Shown here piece by piece: positions 32,501 through 43,072 of a stretch of 64,000 nucleotides of DNA (position 1 is the first letter of the stretch; each line of letters opens with the position of its first letter). The stretch is from positions 904,809,094 to 904,873,093 of the forward strand of contig CM048744.1 in assembly GCA_026315105.1 (NCBI GenBank), given 5' to 3'. The translations under genes and the position numbers were made by a program. Below the pieces are notes generated by a model. That model did not search any database and had not been told where the DNA came from. It saw only the letters and a list, made by a program, of their open reading frames with translations. The DNA is from Locusta migratoria. Its lineage: Eukaryota; Arthropoda; Insecta; Orthoptera; Acrididae.

Positions 32501-32633
32501 TTGTATAGCTTATGGGACTTAACTACGGGGTTATCAGTAGCTAAACTTACAAAATAGCTAATACTAAGGACGGCACAAATATCCATGCCCGAGGGGGGAT
32601 TCGAACCCCCGACCGTAGTGACCGTGCAGACCG
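32501..32633 (-). mobile_element. SINE type A, 5'-truncated
   Basis: The tail ttgtatagcttatgggactt and B-box complement gggattcgaacccccgac are present; the head stops at gcagaccgt, so the A box is lost. The next 200 bp (32634-32836) are unrecognised. Confidence 0.85.
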
Positions 32634-32836
32634 TTCTGTCTTAATTCGCCTAAAATTACTGTTAGGTCTTGTATGCATAACGTTGTAAGCAGAAAGTTGT
32701 GGATCACATACCTCTTCTTTTAATGCGGAGGCGGCAGGGAGAGCATCCGCCCACCTCGTAAACCACCCACGCCAAAACAATAGTATCAACGCCGAGCGTG
32801 CCTCAAATGGAGATTCAGGTAAAGTGTAGAAGATAT

Positions 32837-33157
32837 TGCGGGGGGATAGCGTCACGGACTGCGGTGCTGCAGGTCGCCGGTTCAATCCCGCCCACCGGCA
32901 AAAATTTATTTCTTTGTAATTAACAATTCCAGAATGTTCTACATCTTTCTTATGTTCACTTGTAAATTCTACTTGTTTCTTATGTTAACTGTTCTTCTAA
33001 TTTCTGGTAAATTCTGACTGTGTATGAATAGCAGAGCGCTCTGCCTGAGAGGTAGTCAGTGCGGCGTGTATCTTAAGTTCGTAATAAACGTGCTTTCAGT
33101 ATAAGTGGTGTGTGTAGCTGCCTTCGAAGTCAAGCCTACTTCCATTTCAACGCGACA
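32837..33157 (+). repeat. 5' LTR
   Basis: It begins tgcggggggatagc and ends aacgcgaca, giving TG...CA ends. It shares tcaatcccgcccaccggcaa, ttcttatgttaactgttctt and the end with the 3' LTR. AATAAA at 33083-33088. The TATA region reads tgtatgaatag, changed from tataaata in the other LTR. Confidence 0.88.
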
Positions 33158-33162
33158 TTGTT

Positions 33163-33180
33163 TGGTGGAGGCGCCGGGTA
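33163..33180 (+). other. Primer binding site
   Basis: tggtggaggcgccgggta, five bases after the LTR end, starts with TGG as expected for pairing with a tRNA 3' CCA. The tRNA is not identified. Confidence 0.7.
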
Positions 33181-33203
33181 TCCTGTGCAATAGCTGCATC
33201 ACC

Positions 33204-34497
33204 ATGGCTCCGATTAGGCAACGTAAGAGCCGTCGCTTACACGGACTGGAACCGGAATACAAGGGATTTTCCGAGTACATCCTTCCAAAAGTCCGTATCA
33301 TCAGAAGAACAATGGACGCGAAACCAGCGGTAAGCCTGCTACATATCAGACAGCCGTCGGTGTTCTCTGGAGACGCTGGCAAACAAATGGCTAAAATGGT
33401 TCGACCGAGTCGCCAAGTACAATAGGTGGGATCATACAATGTGCTTGGCCAACGTTTGTTTCTACCTGGACGGAACAGCCCAGCAATGTTTTGAAAACAA
33501 CTAAGACAAGTTGAATGACTGGGAGACGTTCCAGGAGGAACTTAAGAAGACATTTTGAGACCGCCAGCGACAAATTCGCTCGGCGGAAGAACCACTGAAG
33601 AACCGGGCCCAACGACATGGTGAGTCGACACAGTCGTACATACAGAATATTTTGGCCCTGTGTAACATAGTGAATCCGAATATGACTGAGGCCGACTAAA
33701 TCACGCACCTGATGAGGGGTATTGCAGAAGACATGTACCAAGCCCTTCTGATAAAAGGCGTCGCTACGACGGAAGAGTTCATTAAGTGGTGCCAGCATAT
33801 TGAAGAGATGCAACAAAGGAGGGTAGGACGAAAGAAGTATGACCGCCTCCCCAATGTAGTCCCTATGGCCGTTGTGGAAGACCAGCAGGACTTTGCTTCT
33901 CTCATACGCCAAATTGTGAGAGAAGAATTACAACAGTTTATGGCAGCCGGGACTATGAGATCGAGCGAGCCTCAGATCATGGCCATGGATGTAAACACTG
34001 TAAGTGACGAGGGAGCCTACGCCACTGAGGAAGAGGTATTTCAGGCAATAGCCCCTGTCTGCCCCGCCAGTCGTATCCGACTTGAAGAATGCCGTCGTTC
34101 TGCTATGACTTACGCTGCAGCCACCAAACGGCAGCCCATGAACCGGCTGACGCGACCACAACCAACACCCCCGGTAACTATGACGCCCCGCAGAAGAACA
34201 GAAGTCTGGAGGACTGAAGACAATACACCACTGTGTTTCCATTGTGGGCGCCCTGGACATGTCGTACGCTACTGCAGAGAGATGAGGCGAGTATTCTACG
34301 ATTATTTTGCCGCAAGACGCCAGCCATCCGAGCAGTTCTATCCCAGGCAATCACCTGCTGATGAGTTCAGTCGACCTATGGGAAGAAGCCCATCACCGTA
34401 TCCTAGACGAGATCGCTCCCCGACGCGCCGCAGCCGTTCACCGTCGCCGTACAGAGGTACCAGCCGCTCCCCTGGCCGCCGCGCCAGGGAAAACTAA
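33204..34497 (+). pseudogene. gag with CCHC zinc knuckle, broken
   Basis: Start ATG 33204 (MAPIRQRKSRRLHG). The frame changes near 33425. In the second frame three nonsense codons occur (33502, 33556, 33697) within a retrotransposon-gag-type region (CFENN, DKLNDWETFQEELKKTF, RGIAEDMYQALLIKGV). From 33712 it is open to the stop at 34495, with CFHCGRPGHVVRYC at 34234-34275, a C-x2-C-x4-H-x4-C knuckle for RNA binding. The C-terminus is arginine/serine-rich (RRDRSPTRRSRSPSPYRG). The protein would form the particle; it cannot be made from this copy. Confidence 0.9.
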
Positions 34498-34566
34498 GCG
34501 GGGCGACCATCTACGGAGGTGAGGCCGCCGCAGATGAAAATCCTCCATGGACGACAGTCGCTAAGA

Positions 34567-34800
34567 TGTCGCGAAATCTCATCGACGTCATATTCGACGG
34601 CCAACCTGTCCGGGCACTGGTTGACGCAGGAGCGTCTTTTTCTGTATTGTCGGATAATTACCGCCGCACACTAAAGAAGACAATGTTCTGTGATACGGGG
34701 CAACTGTGCTGAAGGTCGCGAATGGAAAGTACGTCCATCCAGCGGGAACTTGTGTCGCAAGAATAACCATCAACAACCGGACCCAGCCGTTTGAATTTGT
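34567..34800 (+). pseudogene. Aspartic protease domain, broken
   Basis: VIFDGQPVRALVDAGASFSV around 34585-34645 carries the active-site aspartate (codon 34623-34625); DTGA has become DAGA. It is followed by LSDNYRRTLKK and then a frame change. The downstream part FEFVVLTECSHNVILGWDFL is cut by the 53-bp insertion at 34813-34865. Confidence 0.8.
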
Positions 34801-34812
34801 CGTGTTAACAGA

Positions 34813-34865
34813 TGATGATGATGATAGTGTGGCATCAATGACCGTTAGACCCCAACTGGGGTCGT
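34813..34865 (-). mobile_element. 53-bp retroelement tail insertion with 11-bp TSD
   Basis: gtgttaacaga at 34802-34812 and 34866-34876. On the minus strand the insert ends in an ATC repeat (atcatcatcatca), so it is the last ~53 bp of an element with a trinucleotide tail. It interrupts the gypsy protease region. No longer copy of this element was found here. Confidence 0.88.
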
Positions 34866-36075
34866 GTGTTAACAGAATGTAGTCACAATGTCATCCTCGG
34901 ATGGGACTTCCTTCAGGCATCCCAAGCTATTATTGACTGTGGAAGATCTGAGGTGCAAATTGAAGAAGTTGTTCCGACGGATACACGTAATACAGAATTT
35001 TCTGGGAAGTTATTTGCCGTTGACAATGTGACGATACCGCCGTTGACAATAAGAAGAGTTGCAGTCACAAACACAGATGACCGGTTAAACTGTGAAGTTC
35101 TTGTTGATAGTAAAACATTTATCAGGCTCACAAAAAAAATTTACATGCCCACGGCTATGATAAGCATTACTGGTGGTCAAGGAGAGATTTGGATCACAAA
35201 CTGTCACGAGCAGTCACAAATTACCCCCAAGGAAATGTGTATCGGGACAGCTGAACTAATAATCCAGGACGGTGAGCTCAACGTCATCAATGAAGACCCA
35301 TGCTCTGCTGTTAGTACAGACAACACGCTGGAGGAAACAAACGTGGAACTGCCAATAGGGCCTGGACTGACCAAGGTACAACGCCAGCAGGTGTTAGGTA
35401 TACTACGCCAATTTTCGGTGCATTCACATCTCAGCAGGGGAAAAGTCAGACGAAACAGCCTACGATAAATCACCGTATCAATACTGGGGATCATCCGCCA
35501 ATTAGCCAGCGTTCGTATGGAGTGTCGCCAGCTGAAAGACGGATAATTCGGGAGGAAGTGGAGAATATGTTGCGAGATGACCTTATTCAACCTGCGGAGA
35601 GTCCTTGGTCGTCTCCGGTGGTCCTCTAAAGAAGAAGGATGGCACGTGGCGATTCTGTGTCGACTATCGGAGGCTGAACAGAATCACAAAGAAAAATGTC
35701 TACCCATTGCCGCGTATTGAAGACACCTTAGACTGCTTGAAAGGAGCTACATACTTCTCAACGATGGACATGCAGACAGGTTACTGGCAAATCGAGGTTG
35801 ACGAAGCTGACAGGGAGAAGACGGCTTTTATTACACCTGACGGCCTCTATGAAATTAATGCAAATTGGATTATGTAATACTCCAGCCACATTCGAACGCA
35901 TGATGGACAACCTGCTCCGACACCTTAAGTGGACGACGTGTCTCTGCTATTTAGATGACATTGTCGTTTTTTCGAAAACATTTGAAGAACATCTGAGTCG
36001 CCTGTCAACAGTGTTCAGACTGCAGGCCTCCGCCTCAATCCAAAGAAGTGCCTCTTCGTCTCCAAAGAGATAAAA
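34866..36075 (+). pseudogene. Protease end and reverse transcriptase, broken
   Basis: 34866-35468 is open: VILGWDFLQASQAIIDCG (after the protease) and a linker. A frame change near 35460 leads to SPYQYWGS-like and then KKDGTWRFCVDYRRLNRITK, FSTMDMQTGYWQIEVDEADR (motif A aspartate) and TPATFERMMDNLLR. YLDDIVVFSKTFEEHL has the catalytic YLDD at 35948-35959. A frame change near 35870 separates the last two. The enzyme copies element RNA. Confidence 0.92.
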
Positions 36076-36329
36076 ATCCTGGGGCACCTAGTCAACCCGA
36101 GATGGTGTCCATCCTGATCCAGATAAAGTAAGAGCAGTCACAGAATTTCCAACTACTCAGCACATTCGTGATGTGAGAAGTGTTCTCAGACTGTGCTCAT
36201 ACTACCGAGCACATACTACTTTCATAAAAGGATTTTGTAACAAGGCACGCCCATTACAAGAACGTCTGCAGGGAGACGCCAAATTTTACTAGGATGAGAC
36301 AAAAGAAAGAGCTTTCCGAGCACTTAAGG

Positions 36330-36780
36330 AGGCTCTCACTTCCGCACCAGTGCTGGCCTTGTACGACGAGAATGCAGAAACGGAACTTCACACAGACGCC
36401 AGTGGTTATGGGATTGGTGCAGTGCTTGTACAATTTCAGGAAGTTGCTGAAAAAGTGATATCCTATGCGTCAAAAGTACTCTCAAAGTCCGAGATAAACT
36501 ACTCTACAACTGAAAAAGAATGTCTCGCAGTTATCTGGGCTATCAACAAGTTCCGGCCGTATTTATTGGGCAAACCATCCACCGTCGTGACAGACCACCA
36601 TTCTTTGTGTTGGCTGACTAGCTTGAAGGATCTAACAGGTCGACTAGCAAGATGGGCACCTAGCAAGATGGGCACTTGGACTCCAAGAGTACGATGTCAC
36701 AGTGGTATTCAAGAACGGGCGCAAACACAAGGATGCCGACTGCCTTTCGAGGAATCCATTAGTGGATCACAACAGCATTA
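36330..36780 (+). pseudogene. RNase H domain
   Basis: TELHTDASGYGIGAVLVQF carries the first acidic residue; SEINYSTTEKECLAVIWAIN and then TVVTDHHSLCWL follow. The end (ARWAPSKMGT...) contains a small duplication of tagcaagatgggcac (36645-36675) that shifts the frame before the stop. Confidence 0.9.
36645..36675 (+). repeat. 15-bp tandem duplication in gypsy RNase H
   Basis: ctagcaagatgggcac occurs twice in a row (36644-36659 and 36660-36675 by eye). It precedes the loss of the family end 'LQEYDVTVVFKNGRKHKDAD', which continues in another frame. Confidence 0.75.
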
Positions 36781-36941
36781 ATGAATTTCAGCCCTCACTG
36801 AATTAGATGACGTTACAGCTGAACAGAGGGAAGATCCAGCGCTATTAAAAACGATAGAGGCCTTGGAGAAAGGACCAATGGAGAGTTCCAACTTATAAAC
36901 GGAACATTGTATAAGAGCAACTACGATCCACTGGGCTCCAA

Positions 36942-38204
36942 ATGGCTACTCGTCGTTCCAGCCCATCTCCAGACAGCTATTCTCAAATATTTCCACGATG
37001 CTCCGATATCCGGTCATCTGGGATTCGTGAGACCCTAGACAGAATCAGACGCAGGTATTACTGGAAAGGTCTCTACCGATCTGTCAACCACTATGTGAGT
37101 CACTGTAAAGAGTGCCAGCAACGGAAGCATGTGCCGCAATTACCTCCAGGACATCTCGTACCGATTCCGCCGGCAGCAGCTCCATTCCACCGAGTTGGGA
37201 TCGATCTTTTAGGGAGGTTCCCGAAGTCGACAACCGGTAACCGTTTGATAATAGTCTGCACTGACTACCTCACACGCTACGCTGTCACCAAACCTGTGCC
37301 GACTGCAGAAGCTCCAGAGATCGCAAAATTCCTTGTAGAAGACATTATTTTGAAGCATGGAGCACCACGTGTCATGATATCTGATCGTGGAAAAGTATTC
37401 CAGTCAAAACTAGTATCAGAGGTAATGTCACGGTGCGACATTGTCCACAGAATGACAAATGCATACCAGTTGGTGTTACGGAACGTTTTAACAAGACGTT
37501 ATCCGTCATGCTGTCAATGTTGAGCAGAAGGATTAGGATACAATTCTGCCAGTCGTGACATTTGCTTACAATACCGCAAGACAAGACACCACAGGCTTCA
37601 CTCCGTCTTTCCTGCTCCATGGCCGTGAATCTGAGACAACAATGGATACACTGTTCCCGTTCCAACCGGATGACACTCAGGGTGACTATGTTAAACAGCT
37701 CATCACCAGGGTCGAAGAAGCAAGACAGCTGGCTCACATACGGACACTGGACGCTAAGGAGAAGCACCGTCAGCGGTATAACGACAAGCACCGACCTGTT
37801 GTGTACATCCTAGGAGATCTGGTATGGATTTTTACCCCTGTACGGAAGGTTGGATTGTCAGGAAAGTTATTGAAGCGATACTTTGGTCCGTATCGGTCAT
37901 ACACCGCCTGTCAGACGTCACATACGAAGTTGAGGATTATGAGCCGTCGTCGAAACGTCAAAAACGAAGAGACATTGTTCACTTCCTGCGCATGAAGCCT
38001 TACTACGATCCTGAAGAGCAGGTATGCGACAGTGTCTTCTTGTTCAAGGACTCTAAGGATGGGAGTGTTGCTGATAAAGCCACGACAGGAATGTCTGTCG
38101 TCGATAATCGTGCAGAAGGGAAGGATTCTCTTGAACTGTCATACAGAGGACCCATGACTCGGTCAAGATCCAGGACATTGCAGCTGGCTCCACAGGGAAC
38201 ATAA
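36942..38204 (+). pseudogene. Integrase with HHCC, DDE and GPY/F regions, broken
   Basis: The zinc-binding part has H-x-H near SGHLGF (36,990-37,030 region) and SHCKECQQRK (two cysteines). The core has GIDLLGRFPKSTTGN (first D), VMISDRGKVF (second D) and, after a frame change near 37470, GVTERFNKTL (E). The later part FAYNTARQDTTGFTPSFLL, ending GDLVWIFTPVRKVG, continues in another frame to the GPY-type stretch HRLSDVTYEVEDYEPSSKRQ. The last frame stops at 38202. It would insert element DNA; all catalytic residues are visible but not in one frame. Confidence 0.9.
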
Positions 38205-38225
38205 CAGCGGATCACTGTCTTCTCA

Positions 38226-38239
38226 GGAGAGGGAGCAAT
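38226..38239 (+). other. Polypurine tract
   Basis: aggagagggagcaa immediately before the 3' LTR TG. It would prime plus-strand DNA synthesis. Confidence 0.8.
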
Positions 38240-38743
38240 GCCGCGAGATAGCACGGTAACGGACTGCCGGCGTGGCGCAGGGGACAGCGTCACCATCTGC
38301 CGGGCGCCGTGGCTCAGAGCGCCCGGTCAGAGGGCCGAAAGCCCTCTGTAATAAAAAAAAAAAAAGTTGAGCCAAAGAACACGTAGAACCAAAATGAACA
38401 AACACGATCAGCGTCCGCAAGGACAAGAAGTACCACAGAGCAAAAAAAAAAAAAAAAAAGACTGTTGTGTTGAAGGTGGCTGGTTCAATCCCGCCCACCG
38501 GCAAAAGTTTATTTATTTGTAATTAACCAGTCCAGAATGTTCTGCTTGTAAATTCTACTTGTTTCTTATGTTAACTGTTCTTCTAATTTCTGGTAAATTC
38601 TGTCTGTGTATAAATAGCAGAGCACTCTGCCCGAGAGGCAGTCAGTGCTGCGTGTATGTTAAGTTCGTAATAAACGTGCTTTCAGTATAACTACTGTGTT
38701 CAGTTGCCTTCGAAGTCAAGCCTGCTTCCATTGCAACGCGACA
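38240..38743 (+). repeat. 3' LTR with an internal insertion
   Basis: It begins tgccgcgagatagc and ends aacgcgaca. TATA box tataaata at 38609-38616 and AATAAA at 38669-38674 mark the promoter and polyadenylation region. Compared with the 5' LTR it carries about 180 extra bases at 38270-38460. Confidence 0.9.
38270..38462 (+). mobile_element. Pol III-like short element inserted in 3' LTR
   Basis: The extra segment has gccgtggctcagagcgcccg (A-box-like), two A runs (38347-38359, 38443-38459) and a flanking gactg on both sides. The sequence before the second A run (gatcagcgtccgcaaggaca) has the look of a SINE 3' domain. Not related to types A-C. Confidence 0.65.
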
Positions 38744-39283
38744 AAATCATCACGTGTCTAGAGACGTAAGCTTTTTTTGCGACGTGAACTCTGTGGCGTT
38801 TTAGTGGGTACGGTTGGCTCGTGCGACAGGCCGCAGGTGTCCAGCTCGGACAGCCACTCGCCGCCGCTCTTTGGGCTTGAGCTAAGCGCGTTACCGCAGC
38901 ACTCTGCTGCCTCTCCGGCCGCGCAATGTGTTCCGTGTGACGTCAGGCGGTATCCAAGTCCCCTCCCGTCGCGTGGGCGATGTTCGCCGTTCCCTGAGCA
39001 TCCACGACAAGCGGTCGGAAGTGTACACATTCCGCTTTTAACCTGCCCGCAATTGCCTTGTGGCTAGGCGGGCAAGTTGCCTCACGTTGCTTTACTCACA
39101 GCCAAGCAAGGCTGAATCCCTACCACGCACGCTACGGGTAACGTGCTTGCGTGACCGTCTTACCGCTTTCCTACGCTATGGAGCAGTTTATTCTCTGCGC
39201 TTCCATTCTCGTGTAATGACTAAGGGTCATAAGTTACTGAAAACTTCCTTTTTTACCCTAGTATCACTAGACAACACACAGTA
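38744..39283. other. GC-rich segment, no gene assigned
   Basis: 38800-39150 is clearly GC- and CpG-richer than its surroundings. Open frames on both strands (38758-39067) have no domain. It could be a remnant promoter or a retroelement 5' region; I cannot decide. Confidence 0.4.
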
Positions 39284-39472
39284 TACAGTGTATATCAAAA
39301 GTATGGCGCTAACTTACACGGTAGAGGCATATAGAGGCAAAGGTGTTCCATTAAACATGACTCCTCAAACGAACCGTTTGCGACATAATTACGAATGTAT
39401 GGTTCCAAACCGCCATTGACGTCATTGTAAATAACGTCTTAGCTAGTAGGTACGTTAATTTCCAAATTTGTT

Positions 39473-40740
39473 GTTGTTGTGGTCTTCAGTCCGCGCACTG
39501 GTTTGATGAAGCTCTCCACGCTACCCTGTCCTGTGCAAGCCTCTTCATCTGAGAATACGTTCGGCAACCTACATCCTTTTGAATCTGCTTACTGTATTCG
39601 TCCCTCGGTCTCCCTCTACGATTTTTACCCAACACATTTCCATTTAATGCTATGTTGACAATTCCTTGATGTCTTAGAATGTATCCCACCAGTGTCCCTT
39701 ATCTTAGTCAGGATATGCCAGTTAAGCAGCTCCTCGTCTGTAGCACCACATTTCAAGAGCTTCTATCATCCTTTTCTCTGAACTCCTTATCGTCAACGTT
39801 TCATTCCCATATAATGCTACACTCCAGACATATTCTCTCAGAAAGGACTTCCTAACATTTAAATTAATATTGGATGTTTAAAAGTTTCGATTCTTTAGAA
39901 ATACTTTTCTTCCAATAGAAATTCTGCATTTTATATCTTCTTTACTTCGGCTATCAGAAATTATCTTGATAACCAAATAAGAAAACTCACCTACAAATTT
40001 TATTGTCTAATTCCTTCACAATCGTCTGATTTTCTGACATTACATTCCATTACCCTCGTTTTACTCTTGTTAGTGTTCAACTTATATCTTCCTTTCAAGA
40101 CACTGCCCATTCGATTCAATTGCTCTTCCAGATCCTTTACAGTCTCTAACAAAATTATTATATCATCGGCAAACAGCAAACCTGAATTTTAATTCCTTCT
40201 CCAAATTTCTCCTTGCATTCCTTCACTGTTTGTTCAATACAGATTGAACAGCATTGGGGATCTTACTTCCTGCCGGCCGCGGTGGCCGAGGGGACTGAGG
40301 CCTGTCAGTCACGGTCTGCACGGCCACTACGGTCGGGGGTTCGAATGCCCCCTCGGGCGTGGATATTTGTGCCGTCCTTAGTGTTAGCTAGTTCATAAGT
40401 AGTTTGTAAGTTTAGGGACTGATGACCCCGTAGTTAAGTCCCATAAGTAATACAAACATTTGAACATTTTTCTTACTCCCTTCCCGAACTCCACGTCCCG
40501 TCTTTGCCCTTTGGCTCTAATAACTACTGTCTTGTCTTCGTAAAGGTTGAATATAACTCTTAGCTCCCTATATTTTACCCCTGCTACATTCAGAATTTGA
40601 AAGAGTGTATTCCAGTCGACATTGTCAAAAGCTTTCTCCAAATCTATGAACGCTAAAAACGTAGGTTTGTCTTTCCTTCGAAATTGATACTTTACTATTA
40701 AGATGTCCATCGCATTCAGTTCATATTTCACTGACATTTT
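39473..40740 (-). mobile_element. RTE/BovB-like LINE inside Tc1/mariner element
   Basis: The 3' end at left reads ttgttgttgtggtcttcagt, the inverse of the family end; the coding strand is minus. Blocks: GRPRDEYSKQIQKDVGCR near the C-terminus and PTFLAFIDLEKAFDNVDW (motif A) near 40620-40660, then AGVKYRELRVIFNLYEDKT. The FADD region falls near 40170 (a 'tcatcggcaa' complement at 40165-40174). The SINE at 40271-40470 interrupts it. 5' truncated at motif A; inactive. Confidence 0.88.
40271..40470 (+). mobile_element. SINE type A inside the LINE
   Basis: Head ccggccgcggtggccgaggg, B box ggttcgaatgc, tail acaaacatttgaacattt. Flanks tcttacttcc (40261-40270) and tcttactccc (40471-40480), one mismatch. 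The third layer of the nest. Confidence 0.92.
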
Positions 40741-40814
40741 TGTAAACTTTGTCCTAGTTACTGATATGGAGCTCCGGCACAGTTTTCTGCTGGTGTGAGA
40801 GTGTATCTAACGCT

Positions 40815-41072
40815 CAAATATGGCCAAAGATGGATACATCAAGGTGGGACTGTACATTGGCCTCCAAGATCACCTGAGTACTTTAGATTTTTGTGTCTGG
40901 GGTCACCTCAAAATTCAAGTGTAAAGCACACACGTTAATACGTTTGAACAACTGGAGCGGAGAGTCAAGAATTCCGAATAGATCCAGGGTTTATCGAAAG
41001 AATTCGAAATTCATTGCAAAGATAAGCACAGTATTGCGGCCGCATACAAGAAACACTTCGAAAACATACTTT
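40815..41072 (+). pseudogene. Tc1/mariner-type transposase C-terminal remnant
   Basis: CQRWIHQGGTVHWPPRSPEY near 40823-40880 matches the family RWIGRGGPV.WPPRSPDL block. The catalytic aspartate in SPDL has become E in this copy. LEQLERRVKNSE-like and AAYKKHFENIL follow, then a stop. Frame changes near 40900. The N-terminal part is lost, probably with the LINE insertion. Confidence 0.75.
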
Positions 41073-41559
41073 AACATGTAACCCACACGTGAAATGTCAA
41101 CTAAATGCGATGTAAAACCTAATAGTAAAGTCTAAATTTGAAATTAATGTTTACTAAATAGGACGATGTTTACAATGTCGTCAGTGGTGGTTTGGAACCG
41201 TACATTCGCAATTATTGCACAAACGACTCGTTTGCGAACCCATGTTTACTGGGACATTTTTACTTCTATTATCGCATACTTTCAACCGTTTAAGTTTGCT
41301 CCATCCATTACGATAAACCCTGTACATCCGCCAGTAGGTGGAGCCAGGGATCGTCGTGTTTCGTCACGACTGTAGTACGGACTATTCTTAATTCGAACAA
41401 TCATCACAAGAGATGTAAAACAGTTTTCGTGGAGTAAGGAGACCATCTCCAAATGGAGATCCTTTGCACTAAAGAACCTAAAAATTAGTGTTACAGAGCA
41501 ATGACAAGCGAATTAAGGTTTCGGAAGCCTGGTTTCTTTAACGGTACTGGATTTTAACC

Positions 41560-41770
41560 AAATATGGCACCAGGGTACAATTTTATTTTTTCCAGGATGT
41601 ATACTGTAGGTTCGCCAATGTTTTTCGAAGATAGATTAAATTGATACTTGTTGCGTAGATCATTAATACGGGATTTCGTAATGATATAGAACGTGTCCGT
41701 TTAGCAAAAGATATTACATGACATACAATATTTATATGTTACTTTTATTTGTGTATTGTAAAATTACTCT
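41560..41770 (-). mobile_element. 3' untranslated fragment of the 43770-44960 LINE family
   Basis: gatcattaatacgggatttc then gtaatgatatagaacgtgtc match 43806-43840 (gatcatcaatacgacacttc, gtaatgatgtggaacgtgtc). Continues to 'atattacatgacat'. No coding part. Confidence 0.7.
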
Positions 41771-41894
41771 GTTCCGCTTACAACCTTACTATGATTCTCA
41801 ATGCCATAGCCTCACGTAAGTCACATTGTTGTGGTATTGCAGTAACTGCTCTCTACACTATCTGAACCTAACTGCCTGTGTAATTCATTTAGTA

Positions 41895-41985
41895 GAGTAA
41901 ACGCAAGTCAACGCCAACACCTTCTGCAACAACTACATGTTAATACTACTGCCTCGGTTACCGTAATATTGTTCTCTCCGCTCTG
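41895..41985. repeat. Unclassified repeat shared with 12400-12500
   Basis: See 12400-12500. The rest of 41325-42390 shows no gene. Confidence 0.6.
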
Positions 41986-42394
41986 TAGAACGGACTGAAA
42001 AATGTCTAACCATTTTAGTTCATTCTGCCGATGACAATACTTCAGTACCTAGATATCTCAACTGACCCCTAATTATTTTGCCCAGTGTAGTAGACATAAA
42101 ATACGACAAAGTAATGAATTTGGATTTCCGACATTGTTTCATAATGAAAGATGAACTATTATTTCATCCTCTGAATTCCAGGAACGGCGAAGTGAAAGAT
42201 TTTCATATTTCGATCATGAAACAGAAAATTAACCGGATAATATAGCACTTATATGCTACTTTATCTGGTACACCAAATAATGTAGGTATTGCATTCCATA
42301 TACGTTTCTTACGTTCAACACTTACTAACTTGACTGGAATTGTAGTTAACAAACCTTGACGTTTCTGAATAAAAAACCGACGTCCTTCTGCAAA

Positions 42395-43072
42395 AGGTTA
42401 GCGGAATGGATAGTGTGTTGAAAGGTGCGTATACGATCGAACATTAACAAGAGTATAACAAAGGGAATGGAATGCAGTGTAAGAAAATTAGGCGATGCTG
42501 AAGGAATCAGATTAAGTTACTTGGACAGAAAAATAACATATGATGGTCGCAGTAGGAAGGATAAATGCAGAATGGCAATGGGAAGAAAAGCGTTTTTGAA
42601 ACAGAGAAATTTTCTAATATCGAATATTAATTTTAGTGTAAGGAAGTCTTTTATGGCGGCATTTGTGTGGAGTGTTGTCTTATACGGGAGTGAAACTTGG
42701 ACGATAAATAGTTTAGACAAGAAGAGAATAGACGCTTTTTGAAATGTTGTGCTACAGAAGAATGCTGTTGATTAGGTGGGTAGATCGGATAACTAATGAA
42801 GAGGTAATTGGGGAGAAATGGAATTTTTGGCATACCTTGACTAAAAGAAGGGGTCGATTAGAAGGACACATTCTTAGACATTGACGATTCGTAAATGTTC
42901 CATTGTATGGAATTGTGTGGGGAAAAATCGCAGAGGGAGACCAATAAATTGATATAGTAAGTTCATTCTAATTGATGTGGGTTGCTTTTCTTATGAGGAG
43001 ATGAAAAGGCTTGTTCAGCATAGAAATGGGTGGAGAGCTGCATCAAACCAGTCTCCGGACTGAAGACTACAG
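42395..43072 (+). mobile_element. RTE/BovB-like LINE, C-terminal and 3' part
   Basis: Plus-strand copy of the family at 39473, 48257 and 50584. Open part 42425-42742 includes FLKQRNFLISNINFSVRKSF and then VVLYGSETWTINSLDKKRID. After a frame change come MLLIRWVDRITNEEV-like residues and a C-terminal EEMKRLVQ..WRAASNQSPD. It ends agtctccggactgaagac at 43053-43070. Confidence 0.87.

Larger units (their letters stand above)
32837..38743 (+). mobile_element. Ty3/gypsy LTR retrotransposon, both LTRs, broken ORFs
   Basis: The 5' LTR is 32837-33157 and the 3' LTR 38240-38743. Between them are a primer binding site, gag with CCHC finger, protease, reverse transcriptase, RNase H and integrase with a GPY/F-type C-terminus, in Ty3/gypsy order. 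There is no env-like frame between integrase and the 3' LTR. Several nonsense codons and frame changes, a 53-bp insertion in the protease region and a short element in the 3' LTR make it inactive. I found no matching target duplication outside the LTRs (gatat before, aaatc after). LTR divergence is visible by eye, so it is not recent. Confidence 0.93.
39284..41324. mobile_element. Tc1/mariner-type transposon with long inverted ends, split by a LINE
   Basis: The left end tacagtgtatatcaaaagta onward and the inverse of 41155-41324 match over about 160 bp; the strongest stretch is cgaatgtatggttccaaacc (39391-39410) against ggtttggaaccgtacattcg (41188-41207). TA flanks are plausible at both edges (39283-39284 and about 41323). 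Between 39473 and 40740 an RTE/BovB-like LINE is inserted. Confidence 0.78.

Noticed and set aside
32828..32836. Target duplication outside the gypsy LTRs
   Set aside because: gatat before the 5' LTR does not match aaatc after the 3' LTR.
37995..38240. env-like gene after gypsy integrase
   Set aside because: Only about 200 bp remain before the polypurine tract and they read as the integrase C-terminus.
39060..39419. 119-residue open frame
   Set aside because: Its second half lies in the terminal repeat of the Tc1/mariner element, so it is not a single gene.
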